Under the pieces are notes generated by a model, which saw only the letters and a list, made by a program, of their open reading frames with translations, ran no database searches and was not told where the DNA came from. Both the position numbers and the translations under genes were made by a program. From Streptacidiphilus albus JL83 (GTDB taxonomy: Bacteria > Actinomycetota > Actinomycetes > Streptomycetales > Streptomycetaceae), in contig NZ_JQML01000001.1 in the NCBI RefSeq assembly GCF_000744705.1, positions 9,851,094 through 9,915,093 of the forward strand: a DNA stretch of 64,000 nt. Direction: 5' to 3'. This document shows, piece by piece, positions 26,290-35,975 of this stretch. How positions within the stretch are numbered: position 1 is the first letter of the stretch; each line of letters opens with the position of its first letter.

Positions 26290-27617
26290 CAGTGGACGGG
26301 TGCTGCACAAAGCGGTGGTTCGTCGCCGTCGTCCGGTCGGGTGGCCGCTGCGTTGGGGGCGCGGAGGGCGTTGCCGAGGAGGTCGATGGCGTCGCGTTGG
26401 AGGCGGAGCCGGACGTGGGCGTACACGGATGCGGTCACTCCGATGTGGGCATGGCCGAGGAGGTCCCTGATGACGACGAGTTCGACGCCTTGTTCGAGTA
26501 GGAGAGTGGCTGCCGAGTGCCTGAGGTCATGAAAGCGAATTCGGCGCAGGGCGGCTCCACGAAGCAGGGCGTTGAAGTGTCGGGTGAGGGTGCTGCCGTC
26601 GATCGGTGAGCCGTCGGGCCGGGTGAAGACGTACCCGCTGACCTTCCAAGAGGTCCCCGCCGCCTCGCGTTCCTCGGTCTGCCGTTCGCGGTGTTGTTCG
26701 AGGGAGCGCAGGCACTCTGTCGGCAGTGCGATGCGCCGTTCCGAGCTGTGGGTCTTGGTGGGCAGGGCGGTCAGGCCGGCGGAGTTGGTGCGTTGGAGGG
26801 TGCGGCGGATGCTCGCGGTCGCGCCGGTCAGGTCGAGGTCTTCCCAGCGCAGGCCGAGGAGTTCGCCCTTGCGCAGTCCGGTGCGTAGGGCGAGTTCGAA
26901 CAGCGCGCTGAGCCGGTGGCCGTCGACAGCGGTGAGGAAGGCGCGGGCTTCTTCACCGGTTAGGGGTTCGAAGCGGCGGGGGCGGGGTGTGCCCATGCGG
27001 ACGTTGCGGGCGACGTTGCGGGGGATCTCCTCCTCGCGGACGGCGTGCTCCAGCGCGGACTTGAGGACGGAGTGCACGTAGGCGAGCGTCAGCGGCGAGA
27101 GCCGCTTGCAGCAGCATGCTCCGGCCGCGCAGCATTGGGGCTGGTCGCGGGCGGTGTCGATGCCGCGTGCGCAGCACTGGCAGGTGGTGCGGAGCTGGTC
27201 GAGCCAGGTGCGGACGTCCTTGGCGGTGAGCTTGGCGAGCTTCTTCTTGCCGAGGCCGGGGATGAGGTAGAGGCGGACGACGGTGGTGTAGCGGGTGTGG
27301 GTGTTCTCGCGGAGGCGGTGGACGGCGACGTTCTCCAGCCAGTAGGTGAGGAACGCGGCCACGCTGCCCTGTGCTGAGGGGGCGGCTATGCCGCGGTTGC
27401 TCGTGGCGACCTTCTCGGTCAGCTGGGCCAGGGCCTCCTTGCGGGTGGTGCCGTAGACGTGGATGCGCTTGCGGGTGTCGCCTGGGGCGAGGACGTATCC
27501 GGCGGCTTCCCAGCGGCCGTCCTTGCGCTGGTAGACGGTGCCGTCGCCGTTGGCGCGGACCCTGCGCGAGCCGGTGCCGGTGCTGGTGGAGGTGGTGTTG
27601 GTGTCGGGGTTGGTCAT
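26289..27617 (-). CDS. int: tyrosine recombinase/integrase (AICE type)
   Basis: 442 residues. A SAM-like N-terminal DNA-binding domain (Y-Q-R-K-D-G-R-W-E-A, then F-L-T-Y-W-L-E-N-V) is followed by a Cys-rich insertion (C-Q-C-C … C-C-A-A-G-A-C-C-C-K) of the sort seen in pSAM2/SLP1-like integrases and likely zinc-binding. The catalytic residues are R in T-G-L-R-K-G-E, H-x-x-R in H-D-L-R-H-S, H in G-H-A-H-I-G, and Y in V-Y-A-H-V. ATG 27617 overlaps the xis stop (ATGA), and repSA, xis and int form one leftward operon. It looks functional. Confidence 0.95.
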   Translation of the reverse strand: MTNPDTNTTSTSTGTGSRRVRANGDGTVYQRKDGRWEAAGYVLAPGDTRKRIHVYGTTRKEALAQLTEKVATSNRGIAAPSAQGSVAAFLTYWLENVAVHRLRENTHTRYTTVVRLYLIPGLGKKKLAKLTAKDVRTWLDQLRTTCQCCARGIDTARDQPQCCAAGACCCKRLSPLTLAYVHSVLKSALEHAVREEEIPRNVARNVRMGTPRPRRFEPLTGEEARAFLTAVDGHRLSALFELALRTGLRKGELLGLRWEDLDLTGATASIRRTLQRTNSAGLTALPTKTHSSERRIALPTECLRSLEQHRERQTEEREAAGTSWKVSGYVFTRPDGSPIDGSTLTRHFNALLRGAALRRIRFHDLRHSAATLLLEQGVELVVIRDLLGHAHIGVTASVYAHVRLRLQRDAIDLLGNALRAPNAAATRPDDGDEPPLCAAPVH

Positions 27618-27802
27618 CAGGCTGCCTGTTCGAGTTGGTGGTGGACAAGGGCGTGCAGGGCATGTGCGGGGATGCGGCGGGCGCGGCCGATGGTGAGGGA
27701 GGCGAGCTGCCGGGTGCGGATGAGGTCGTAGACGGTGGAGCGGCTGATCTTGAGGCGGTCCATGACCTCGGGGACGGTGAGCAGTTCGGTGTCGGCGGTC
27801 AC
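27617..27802 (-). CDS. xis: excisionase-like small HTH protein
   Basis: A 61-residue MerR/excisionase-type winged helix: L-L-T-V-P-E-V-M-D-R-L-K-I-S-R-S-T-V-Y-D-L-I-R, then G-R-A-R-R-I-P. It starts at GTG 27802, overlapping the repSA stop, and its own stop overlaps the int start. In actinomycete integrative elements this protein directs Int toward excision. Confidence 0.9.
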   Translation of the reverse strand: MTADTELLTVPEVMDRLKISRSTVYDLIRTRQLASLTIGRARRIPAHALHALVHHQLEQAA

Positions 27803-29460
27803 GCGGTCACCTCACTGTGGACAGGGTCGGTCAGCGGGTCGGTGGAGTGACCGGCCCGGTCACCGGAGCGTTGCGTTTTCCGGGAGCGGGTCGGTTGCTC
27901 GGGCCGGGAGTTCCGTGCGGCGGTCAGGAGATCGGCGAGGTGGGCGAGTTCGGGCAGGAGGCCGGTTCCGGCGTACTGCCAGTGCGAAATCACCAGGGTC
28001 GTGTCCGTGCCGACGCGTCGCCCGCTCTCTGTGCGCCGACCGCTGCGGTGACCGGTGTTGGGGTCGATGTGACCGGCGGGCAGGTCAGCACGGTCACTGT
28101 GCCGGTCGGTGACTGGCTGGCCCTCGCCGGCCCGCTCCTGGGCGTCGTCTTGGCGGGTGCGCCAGGCGGTGCGTTCGGCTCGGAGGTGGGTGAGGGTGGT
28201 GGAGTAGTGGCGGGTGCGGGTGGAGAAGTGTCCTCGGAAGCCGAGCATGTGGGCCCACTGGCGTAGGCGGAGGTGGGTGTGCTGGGGTTGGGTGCCGAGG
28301 TGCCAGGCGGTGTGGATCATGCGGCGGGTGTGGTCGGTGAGGTCGTGCTGGGCGAGTTCGGCCAGGAAGCGCAGTCGGCGGTCGAGGGTGCCGGTGGTGG
28401 TCTCGGCTCCCTTGGTGGCGTACTTGGCGATGTAGGCGGCGACGTGCCGGTCGGTGACGGGAGCACCGTCGGTGAAGTGGGTGCTGCGGATCGCGCGGAC
28501 GTCGATCTGCCGCCCGAACCGGAACACCGTGGACTCCGACGGCACTGCCTGCTCGGCATCCTCGGCCCTGGAGGGGCGCTGGTGCCGGACGCGGGTGCGC
28601 TTGGCGGCGGCTCGGACGGCGTGGTCGAGGAGTTCGGTGGTGGCCCAGGCGGGCGGGGCACTGTGGGGGCCGGTGGGTCCGTCGATGCGGATGACGGTGT
28701 GGAAGTGGATCTGTCCGCGCTTCTGGTATTCGGCGACCTTGGCGTACGACAAGGTGGCGTGGTGGCGCAGGGTGCGTTGGGTGAGTCCGGCGGCGTGGGC
28801 GATCTCGCGGCGCAGGTGGGTGGTGAAGCGGGCCCACAGGGCAGGGGCGTGGGCGTTCCACAGCACCGCCCCGGTGTAGTCGTACCTTCCGGGGTGCAGC
28901 GGTGTCCCGAGCAGCGGGTCGCCGTTGCTGTGCCGGGCTCCGCACGCGCACGGAGACGCGCCGGGTTGGTTGTGGACGGGGCCGAAGCCGGGGGCGGTGA
29001 GGGTGGCGAAGACGCGCGGGTGGCTGGCGACGCTGGCCGGGACGGTCTTGCCGCCGCGTAGTCCGGCGGCGATGAGCTGGTAGGTGTCGTATCGGTAGAG
29101 GTTCGAGCAGGCGGGGCAGCGGGTGGCGCGGCGGTTGCCGCAGCGCAGCAGGAGTTCGCCGGCGGGTAGGTGGCGGGTGTCGAGGATCTGGCCGGTGGCG
29201 GCATTGAGGCGGGTGCGGTGTCCGGTCATGCGGATCGGGCGGGCGCAGCCGCCCAGTGAGCCGATCTGCCGGGCCAGGGGTGCGAGGTGTCCGGCGGCGG
29301 CGAGCTTGGCCAGTCGGGCCGTCAGCCGTGCCCGGCGTTCCAGTGCCGAGTCCGTGTTCCCGGACGTGTCGGCGCTCTTGGCGAGCGCTGGTGGGGCGAA
29401 CGCCCGGTTGGCGGGAGCGGAGGTGGTTGTGGGGGAGGGGAGTTGGAGCTGTGCGGGCAT
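27799..29460 (-). CDS. repSA: RepSA-type rolling-circle replication initiator
   Basis: 553 residues. A Cys-rich N-terminal region (L-L-R-C-G-N-R-R-A-T-R-C-P-A-C) comes first. The HUH metal site G-Q-I-H-F-H lies near residue 260 and the relaxase-like Y-I-A-K-Y-A-T-K, with the catalytic Tyr, near 345. A polar tail of ~130 residues follows. It nicks the element's double-strand origin after excision and starts rolling-circle copying, as in pSAM2. The frame is intact. Its 3' end overlaps xis by 4 bases, giving tight coupling. The origin is not identified; in pSAM2 it lies next to or within the rep region. Confidence 0.92.
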   Translation of the reverse strand: MPAQLQLPSPTTTSAPANRAFAPPALAKSADTSGNTDSALERRARLTARLAKLAAAGHLAPLARQIGSLGGCARPIRMTGHRTRLNAATGQILDTRHLPAGELLLRCGNRRATRCPACSNLYRYDTYQLIAAGLRGGKTVPASVASHPRVFATLTAPGFGPVHNQPGASPCACGARHSNGDPLLGTPLHPGRYDYTGAVLWNAHAPALWARFTTHLRREIAHAAGLTQRTLRHHATLSYAKVAEYQKRGQIHFHTVIRIDGPTGPHSAPPAWATTELLDHAVRAAAKRTRVRHQRPSRAEDAEQAVPSESTVFRFGRQIDVRAIRSTHFTDGAPVTDRHVAAYIAKYATKGAETTTGTLDRRLRFLAELAQHDLTDHTRRMIHTAWHLGTQPQHTHLRLRQWAHMLGFRGHFSTRTRHYSTTLTHLRAERTAWRTRQDDAQERAGEGQPVTDRHSDRADLPAGHIDPNTGHRSGRRTESGRRVGTDTTLVISHWQYAGTGLLPELAHLADLLTAARNSRPEQPTRSRKTQRSGDRAGHSTDPLTDPVHSEVTA

Positions 29461-29758
29461 GGGGACAGACCTCCGGCAGGAGTCGGGAGAAGAGGAGAGG
29501 CGACCCGAGTGGTCAGCGCGCGGGGGAACGGTGCGCGTGACGGCGGGCGCGGGCGGTGGGCCGGGGACGTCTGTCCTGGTCAGCGGTGGTGTTCGCCAGC
29601 GGTGCGTGAAGGTAGCATCGCTTCAAGCGCGCATTCAAGTGCATCCCTCCTCATCTGTTTCGGTGGGCGGTGGGGACGCGAGTACTGTGGCCCCGGTTTC
29701 CCGTTTTGGGCGGGCCGGATTTCGGTGGTAGTGGCGCGGAGAGGGCGGGTGGCCTGCG

Positions 29759-30211
<453 letters not shown>

Positions 30212-30657
30212 CCCGTCGGCCTCTGGAGGGCCAGGGGCCGTGGGTGTGCGTCCAGATTTTCTCTACGAGGTTCAAGCGGCCCCGGCCCGCTGGAGGTGGC
30301 CCGACGTCGCCGACTGACCCAGGTAGGTGGAAGTACCCGAGGCTTCCACCGGCGTCGGCGGTCAGCCGTTCGTCAGGTTCAGTACGGGGTGCGACTGCTG
30401 CCCGTCGTGAGCAAGTTGTCGGGTAAGCGGTGCTTACCCTTGCGCCGACCAGGGCCGGGTGGGGTAGGGACTCCCTGCGCCTTGCGGAGCAAGTTGTCGC
30501 CAGCGACCGTCCTACGGCCGGATCGCAGGCACGGGGCCGGCCAGGGGTCCGACCCTCCGCGTCTATCGTCGCGCTCGCCGAGAGTGTGTGCGCCAGCCGG
30601 GGTGAACTTCGCGGAATCAGTCTCACCGGAGCCGTGCGACCGTCCTACACTGCTTGC
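30212..30657. other. 446-base intergenic stretch between the GntR gene and the toxin-antitoxin pair
   Basis: No convincing gene. It contains two near-copies of gagcaagttgtcg (about 30410 and 30485), which could be weak regulatory repeats. The last ~40 bases hold the promoter of the antitoxin gene. Confidence 0.4.
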
Positions 30658-30658
30658 G
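30623..30658 (+). promoter_or_regulatory. likely promoter giving a leaderless antitoxin mRNA
   Basis: tacact at 30646-30651 fits a -10 box and ends 7 bases before the GTG at 30658, so transcription would start at or next to the start codon. No ribosome site is present upstream, which agrees. A weak -35-like tcaccg lies 17 bases further upstream. Confidence 0.55.
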
Positions 30659-30930
30659 TGACCGCTGCATACGACTACGAGGACATGCACCACCTGGTGG
30701 ACCGGCTCACCCCGACCCAGGTGCGACGCCTTCGCCTGCTCGTCACCCAGGACGAGGAACTGTCCCAGGTCGCCCAGACGCTGCCCGTGGCCGACTCGCC
30801 CCAGGCGGAGGCAGTTCCTGAGGGGCTGCTGGCCCTGATCGGCAGCATCGACGGTCCAGCGGACCTGGGCGAGCGGCACGACGACTACATCCGTGAGCGG
30901 ATGCGCGAGCGCTTCGGCGACTCGGCGTGA
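30658..30930 (+). CDS. antitoxin of a PIN-domain toxin-antitoxin pair
   Basis: 90 residues from GTG 30658, apparently leaderless. The N-terminal half (L-V-D-R-L-T-P-T-Q-V-R-R-L-R-L-L-V) is helical and the C-terminal half is acidic with Gly/Pro. It ends in D-D-Y-I-R-E-R-M-R-E-R-F-G, a typical antitoxin tail that would wrap the toxin. The stop overlaps the toxin start by 4 bases (GTGA). It presumably neutralises the toxin and autoregulates the operon. Confidence 0.8.
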   Translation: MTAAYDYEDMHHLVDRLTPTQVRRLRLLVTQDEELSQVAQTLPVADSPQAEAVPEGLLALIGSIDGPADLGERHDDYIRERMRERFGDSA

Positions 30931-31337
30931 TCGCCACAGTTCTGGACACCGGCCCACTGGCAGCAGCCCTGAACATCAGCGACCGTCGGCACATGGAGTG
31001 CGCCTCGCTGCTGGTGTCCCTCACCGGCCGCCGCTTGCTGCCCAGCCCGGTCATGACCGAGGTCTGCTGGCTGCTGGAACGCTGGCCCAAGGTCGAGGCA
31101 GCGTTCCTGGCCGAGGTCGCACGTGGGACCTTCGAACTGGTCCACCTCACCCCCGCCGACCTGACACGCATGGGTGAGCTCGTCCTCCAGTACGCCGACT
31201 TTCCGCTCGGCGGTGTCGATGCCTCTGTCATCGCGGTGGCCGAACGTTTCGGCGTGGACCGCGTAGCGACCCTCGACCGCCGACATTTCAGCGTCGTCAA
31301 GCCCGCGCACGTCCCCGCACTCACGCTCCTACCGTAG
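30927..31337 (+). CDS. PIN-domain ribonuclease toxin (VapC-like)
   Basis: 136 residues beginning V-L-D-T-G-P-L-A-A-A, with the first acidic PIN residue at D7. E in S-P-V-M-T-E-V-C-W and D in G-G-V-D-A-S-V-I-A-V-A-E, plus the late T-L-D-R-R-H-F, complete the acidic Mg2+ site. Such toxins cut tRNA, rRNA or mRNA. It is co-translated with the antitoxin and sits at the right edge of the integrative element, where it would help retain it. Confidence 0.9.
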   Translation: MIATVLDTGPLAAALNISDRRHMECASLLVSLTGRRLLPSPVMTEVCWLLERWPKVEAAFLAEVARGTFELVHLTPADLTRMGELVLQYADFPLGGVDASVIAVAERFGVDRVATLDRRHFSVVKPAHVPALTLLP

Positions 31338-31359
31338 CTACCCAGTGGTCTAGACCTCT

Positions 31360-31384
31360 GACGGCAGTAGTGACGGCAACAACC
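31360..31384 (+). repeat. right copy of the repeat bounding the integrative element
   Basis: tctgacggcagtag and tgacggcaac, as at 26264-26289. It lies between the toxin gene and the orphan Rhs tip. Together with the left copy it encloses about 5.1 kb. Confidence 0.5.
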
Positions 31385-31471
31385 CTGGACTTCCACGCAC
31401 TCCCACGCACCTCACTGGAGTGCCAAACCGCCACTGACCTGCAGAAACGCAGGTAGGGAGGGGTCGCCACC

Positions 31472-31852
31472 CACACGTACTATGTACTGGCCGGGACCAC
31501 GCCGATCCTGGTGCATAACTGCAATGGTGCGCGCTTCTCGGTTGACTCCAATGGAGTTGCGACAGATACCGTCCATGGTGATCCGAATGTCATGGACAAA
31601 AACCCGCTGGATGGAACAAGGTACACCGAGAAAGTCCTGCGCCAGGCTGCAACCGGTGACTATCATGGATTTCCCGAGATAGCAGACACGATTCCTACTA
31701 TGCGCAACGCGACAATTGAATCCGGCGGGGATGGCATCCCCAGAATGCACGTGCGACTGCCTGGTGAATATGATGGCAAGTCGGGATTCTTTCACTGGAT
31801 CATTGAGCAAGACGGAAATATTAATCACCGCCTATTTACACCGAGTGGATGA
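31472..31852 (+). pseudogene. orphan Rhs tip: end of HINT joined to an alternative toxin domain
   Basis: The frame reads T-Y-Y-V-L-A-G-T-T-P-I-L-V-H-N-C, the same HINT ending as the full Rhs gene. It then gives a different ~105-residue toxin: T-R-Y-T-E-K-V-L-R-Q, G-D-Y-H-G-F-P-E-I-A-D, E-S-G-G-D-G-I-P-R, and I-N-H-R-L-F near the end. There is no Rhs core or start upstream, so it is a silent cassette. The first in-frame ATG-like start at 31511 would express only the toxin. The G-D-Y-H-G-F-P … G-G-D-G … H-R-x-F pattern recurs in polymorphic toxin tips, but I cannot name its activity. Confidence 0.8.
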
Positions 31853-31855
31853 CCT

Positions 31856-32176
31856 ATGGCCCATGTGAGGCAAGTGGCCCTGCTTGCCGCTCTGCCGAAG
31901 TCGCTTCAAGACAGGTCAGTCGACCTGAGTGAAGTAGGGTCTGCCGAATACGGCTTCCCCGTCGATTGTGCAGACGAAGTATTTAACTCCATTATTCAGA
32001 ACGGTTTTGCCGTCCTGGGCGGTGATTTGTGGCGCAAGGCTGGAGTAAAATTTGAGCCAGTTTTCGATGGATGGTATAGTAATTCGCCAAGCGAAGATGC
32101 TGTTTCTGTTTGGCGCAAATTCCTCGACAGGATGCCAAGCGGCTCGGAGTATTTCACTACTTTCGTAGTTCGATAG
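31856..32176 (+). CDS. Imm40-like immunity protein
   Basis: A 106-residue protein starting 3 bases after the toxin stop. Its order of motifs fits the Imm40 family: L-P-K-S-L-Q-D-R-S-V-D-L, G-F-P-V-D-C-A, V-L-G-G-D-L-W, and F-D-G-W-Y. A/T content is higher than in flanking genes. As cognate immunity to the orphan toxin it may still be expressed and protect against sibling strains (inference). Confidence 0.78.
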   Translation: MAHVRQVALLAALPKSLQDRSVDLSEVGSAEYGFPVDCADEVFNSIIQNGFAVLGGDLWRKAGVKFEPVFDGWYSNSPSEDAVSVWRKFLDRMPSGSEYFTTFVVR

Positions 32177-32212
32177 CACTGGGTCATCAAGAGATCGGAT
32201 CGAATATTGGAG

Positions 32213-32240
32213 GCCCACCGACTTGGTTCGCCGGTGGGCC
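32213..32240 (+). terminator. hairpin terminator after the Imm40-like gene
   Basis: gaggcccaccg pairs with cggtgggcctc around a loop of about 8-10 bases. It is followed by ggggtgtctgacgg, as after the first immunity gene. Confidence 0.65.
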
Positions 32241-32425
32241 TCTGGGGTGTCTGACGGGCTCCCCGTGAGCAAGGTCGCCGCCGTTTCGAACCCACTCGCC
32301 AGTACACCTGACGCTCCGCCCTTTCCGGTTCCGGGCGGCGACGGAGCAGGAGCAGGCTGGCCGGGCGCTTCCCGCGGAGCCGGAGTCGGAGCGGGGCGCC
32401 GCCGGGGGCGGCGTGGGGCCTGCTG

Positions 32426-32872
32426 GTGCCGGGGCGGTTGACCCCGGTGCGGGAGAGCATCCCGCAGGCGAAGCGCAACGAGTTGGTGGTGGCCGCGGGC
32501 CGGTTGCTGGCGCTGCTCAGGAACTCGCTGGACCGGTCGGAGGCTATGCAGATGGTGTACGCGCTGAAGGCGGCCCAGTGGAACCGGATGGCGGGTGGGC
32601 ACGGGCGCCAGCTGCTGACCGCGCTACGGGAGGCGCTGGGCGCCAAGCGCGGTGCCCACGCGGATGAGCTGTACCAGCTCCTGGAGGTGTTAGCGGTCCG
32701 TCACACCTGGTCCCGGTCGGCGGCGATGCGGCCGGCGGCGGTGTGCCCGGTGCCGGCCGCAGTACAGGCGGGCCGGGCGGATCCGGGCAGCGGCAGTTGT
32801 GTCTCGACGTCCGTCCGCCACGCGGGCACTGCGGAGTGGGTGCTCCCCGGGTCTGCCGGGGTCACGGGGTGA
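32426..32872 (+). CDS. hypothetical ORF, doubtful
   Basis: A 148-codon frame from a GTG. The first ~95 residues (R-E-S-I-P-Q-A-K-R-N-E-L-V-V, N-S-L-D-R-S-E-A-M-Q-M, A-D-E-L-Y-Q-L-L-E-V-L-A-V-R) have natural helical composition; the rest is low quality. It may be the C-terminus of a decayed gene cut by the nearby elements. No family recognised. Confidence 0.35.
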   Translation: MPGRLTPVRESIPQAKRNELVVAAGRLLALLRNSLDRSEAMQMVYALKAAQWNRMAGGHGRQLLTALREALGAKRGAHADELYQLLEVLAVRHTWSRSAAMRPAAVCPVPAAVQAGRADPGSGSCVSTSVRHAGTAEWVLPGSAGVTG

Positions 32873-32968
32873 CCCCGGCCGTGAAGTTCCCCCGTTGGTC
32901 TGGACAGCCTGATACTGGGACCGTTGGGTCCCGAGGAAGCAGTCCAGTCAGTGAGCGGCAAGAGCAAC

Positions 32969-33259
32969 ATGAGCAAGCGGTATACGGCGGAGTTCAGGCG
33001 GGACGCGATCGCGCTCGTTCGGTCCTCGCCGCATCGGAACGTCACCGAGATCGCCCGGGAACTCGGCGTGAGCCCGGAGGGGCTTCGCGGCTGGGTCAGG
33101 CAGGCGAAGGCCGACCGGGGCGAGGGGCCCGCCGGTGCGCTGACCAGTGCCGAGCGTGAGGAACTGGTTCGGCTGCGGCGTAAGGACCGGGAACAGCAGC
33201 AGACGATCGAGATCTTGAAAAAAGGCCTCGCCTTCTTCGCGAAGGAGTCGATGAAGTAG
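32969..33259 (+). CDS. IS3-A copy 2 OrfA
   Basis: Identical in protein sequence to OrfA of copy 1 (96 residues from ATG 32969), including the HTH and the A6G slippery site. It could still be made, but its OrfB partner is broken. Confidence 0.88.
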   Translation: MSKRYTAEFRRDAIALVRSSPHRNVTEIARELGVSPEGLRGWVRQAKADRGEGPAGALTSAEREELVRLRRKDREQQQTIEILKKGLAFFAKESMK

Positions 33260-33398
33260 GCACTGTGTGCCGCTTCATCGACGCGGAGAAGGCTTCCGAG
33301 GACCGGCCCGAGGGCTACAGCGTCGCCCGGCTGTGTGTTGAGCGACGTTCGTTGTGGTGATGACGGCGTCATTGGTTTTGGTGCTGGGCAGCGACGGG

Positions 33399-33431
33399 AA
33401 GGGCCGGTCCGACGGAGTCGGACCGGCCCTT
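33399..33431 (-). terminator. hairpin after the ATPase gene
   Basis: Perfect 15-bp arms 33399-33413 and 33417-33431 with a 3-base loop (gga). It lies 25 bases beyond the stop of the leftward ATPase gene, near the transposon end. Confidence 0.8.
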
Positions 33432-33455
33432 GTGTTCATGTCGCCGCGGTGATGC

Positions 33456-34268
33456 TCACTCTGTCGTGACTTCGGCGACAGCGGCGCGTGCTGACGCCTC
33501 GTCGACGATGGTCTTGTTCTGGACGAAGACGTCGAGCAGGGCCTGGACGGCAAGATTGTTGACCGCGCGGGGCAGTCCGCGCCCGGTGGTGTGGATCAGT
33601 TGGACGGCGTCATCGGAGAACAGCGGGTCGGACCGGCCGGCCAGGGCGAGGTGGTGTTTGAGGTAGCTGCCGGTCTCCTCGCCGGTCATCGGGGGCATCG
33701 CGAACCGCAGCGCGATCCGCTGGTCCAGCGCGGCCATGGTGCCCATCTTGATTCTCCTGCGCAGGGTGGGCTGGCCGATCAGCAGGCAGGCGAACGGCGA
33801 CGCGGAGTCCATGTCCTGGTTGGTGAGCATCCGCACCGACTCCAACTGGTCGTGGCTCAGCAGGTGGGCCTCGTCGAGCACCAGGACGGGGACGCGGCCG
33901 CGCTCGGCGCGTTCGGTGGCCAGCGCGTCGGCGGCCTGCGGGATCAGCGCGGCAGTATGCGGGTGCGGGCTGCCGCCCAGCGCGGAGACGATCGCGCGGT
34001 GGATCCCGCGCGAGCCCACGGCGGGGTTGCCCAGGTAGATGACCTGATGGCGGACCGGGTCCAGAGCTGCCAGGGCGGCGCGGACAGCGACGGTCTTGCC
34101 CGCGCCGACCTCCCCGGTGACCACCCCGATCGCGCGCTCCGCGACCGCCCAGCTGATCCGGGCCACCGCCTCAGCATGCGCGCCGTGACGGTGCAGAGCC
34201 CCAGGGGCCAGGCTCTTGCCGAACGGCATCTTGGTGAAGCCGAAGTACTGCTGCAGGCGCTCGATCAC
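33456..34268 (-). CDS. AAA+ ATPase of the transposon (ExeA/TniB-like)
   Basis: 270 residues. The N-terminus Y-F-G-F-T-K-M-P-F-G-K is typical of ExeA-like transposition ATPases. Walker A is G-E-V-G-A-G-K-T at about 52-59, Walker B V-L-V-L-D-E-A-H near 130, and sensor I falls in A-C-L-L-I-G-Q-P. The C-terminal lid includes G-R-G-L-P-R-A-V-N-N. By analogy with TniB, TnsC and MuB it would select target DNA and activate the integrase. Its start overlaps the 68-residue gene by 4 bases. It appears intact. Confidence 0.9.
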   Translation of the reverse strand: MIERLQQYFGFTKMPFGKSLAPGALHRHGAHAEAVARISWAVAERAIGVVTGEVGAGKTVAVRAALAALDPVRHQVIYLGNPAVGSRGIHRAIVSALGGSPHPHTAALIPQAADALATERAERGRVPVLVLDEAHLLSHDQLESVRMLTNQDMDSASPFACLLIGQPTLRRRIKMGTMAALDQRIALRFAMPPMTGEETGSYLKHHLALAGRSDPLFSDDAVQLIHTTGRGLPRAVNNLAVQALLDVFVQNKTIVDEASARAAVAEVTTE

Positions 34269-34460
34269 CGCGTCACCTGCGCGTTCGCGGCCCGCTGCAG
34301 GGCGTCGGCCCGGTCGAACAGGGCGAAGGCCAGACGCGCGGCGGTGAACACGGCCTGGTCGGCCAACTCGGTGTCACGGAGCTTCGCGCGCTGGCAGACA
34401 CGGTCGGCCAGGTCCAGCGCCCGAGTCGACAGCTCCCAGGCCCGGTCCAGTGCTTGCAGG

Positions 34461-34471
<11 letters not shown>
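34265..34471 (-). CDS. 68-residue helical protein between integrase and ATPase genes
   Basis: GTG 34471 with GAAGGGG upstream. It overlaps the integrase 3' end by 11 bases and the ATPase start by 4, so all three are coupled. Mostly helical: L-D-R-A-W-E-L-S-T-R-A-L-D-L-A-D-R-V, then A-R-L-A-F-A-L-F-D-R-A-D-A-L. No known domain. Its position suggests an accessory factor linking integrase and ATPase (inference). Confidence 0.7.
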
Positions 34472-35301
<830 letters not shown>

Positions 35302-35414
35302 GAAGCCGTTGTCTTACCGAACTTGATCCGCGTGTTTCCGCAGCTCAGGCATGATGTTGGTTTCGGCGAGGCAGGCTCGGACTGTCGGGTTGTCTCGTAG
35401 GTGGAGGTGCCGGG

Positions 35415-35975
35415 ATGGCGTCGGTCGTGGGTCTGCTGGAGGAACGGGAGTTGGCGGCGCGGGAGCGCGTGGAGGGGCTGCGGGAGGAGGCGGACCGGGT
35501 CCTGGCCGAGCTCGCGGACGCGGAGACGGACTGGCAGGAGTGGCTGATCGCTCGGCAGCGGGTCGGCGAGGTCTTGTCCGTGCCGCAGCGCGAGGAGGCC
35601 GCGGTGGCCGATCCGCGACCGGTTGAGGAGCCTTCCCTGTCACCGCCGGAGCTCGTCCCGGACGCGTCCGCCGGGCTGCCGAAGGCACGGGCCGCGCGTT
35701 CTGGCTCGATCGTCCCGGTGTGGCGGCCCGCGCTGGCCGCGGACGTTCTGGCCGTGGACTACCAGCGCATCCTGTCCGCGCTGGCCGAGCGCCGCGCGGG
35801 CGGCGGCGCGGGGATGACGTGCCAGGAGATCGCCGCCGCGCTCGGGCTGGCACCGGTCCCGGCCAGCGTCGAGGGGGTGCGCTCGAAGATGAAGCGGCTG
35901 GCGGACCGGGGCTGGGCCGGCGAGCCGTCGCCGGGCCGGTTCACCCTCGCCGCCTCGCCAGCCGCCGTGTCATGA
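35415..35975 (+). CDS. accessory protein of the IS5-like element, copy A (coiled coil + winged helix)
   Basis: 186 residues. The N-terminal ~45 residues are a charged coiled coil (L-L-E-E-R-E-L-A-A-R-E-R-V). A Pro/Ala-rich linker follows. The C-terminal ~60 residues look like a winged helix: M-T-C-Q-E-I-A-A-A-L-G-L, V-R-S-K-M-K-R-L-A-D-R-G-W. It starts at ATG 35415 with GGAGGTG upstream. Its 3' end overlaps the convergent transposase end by 35 bases. Copy B is identical. It may regulate transposition or bind the element ends. No named family recognised. Confidence 0.75.
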   Translation: MASVVGLLEERELAARERVEGLREEADRVLAELADAETDWQEWLIARQRVGEVLSVPQREEAAVADPRPVEEPSLSPPELVPDASAGLPKARAARSGSIVPVWRPALAADVLAVDYQRILSALAERRAGGGAGMTCQEIAAALGLAPVPASVEGVRSKMKRLADRGWAGEPSPGRFTLAASPAAVS

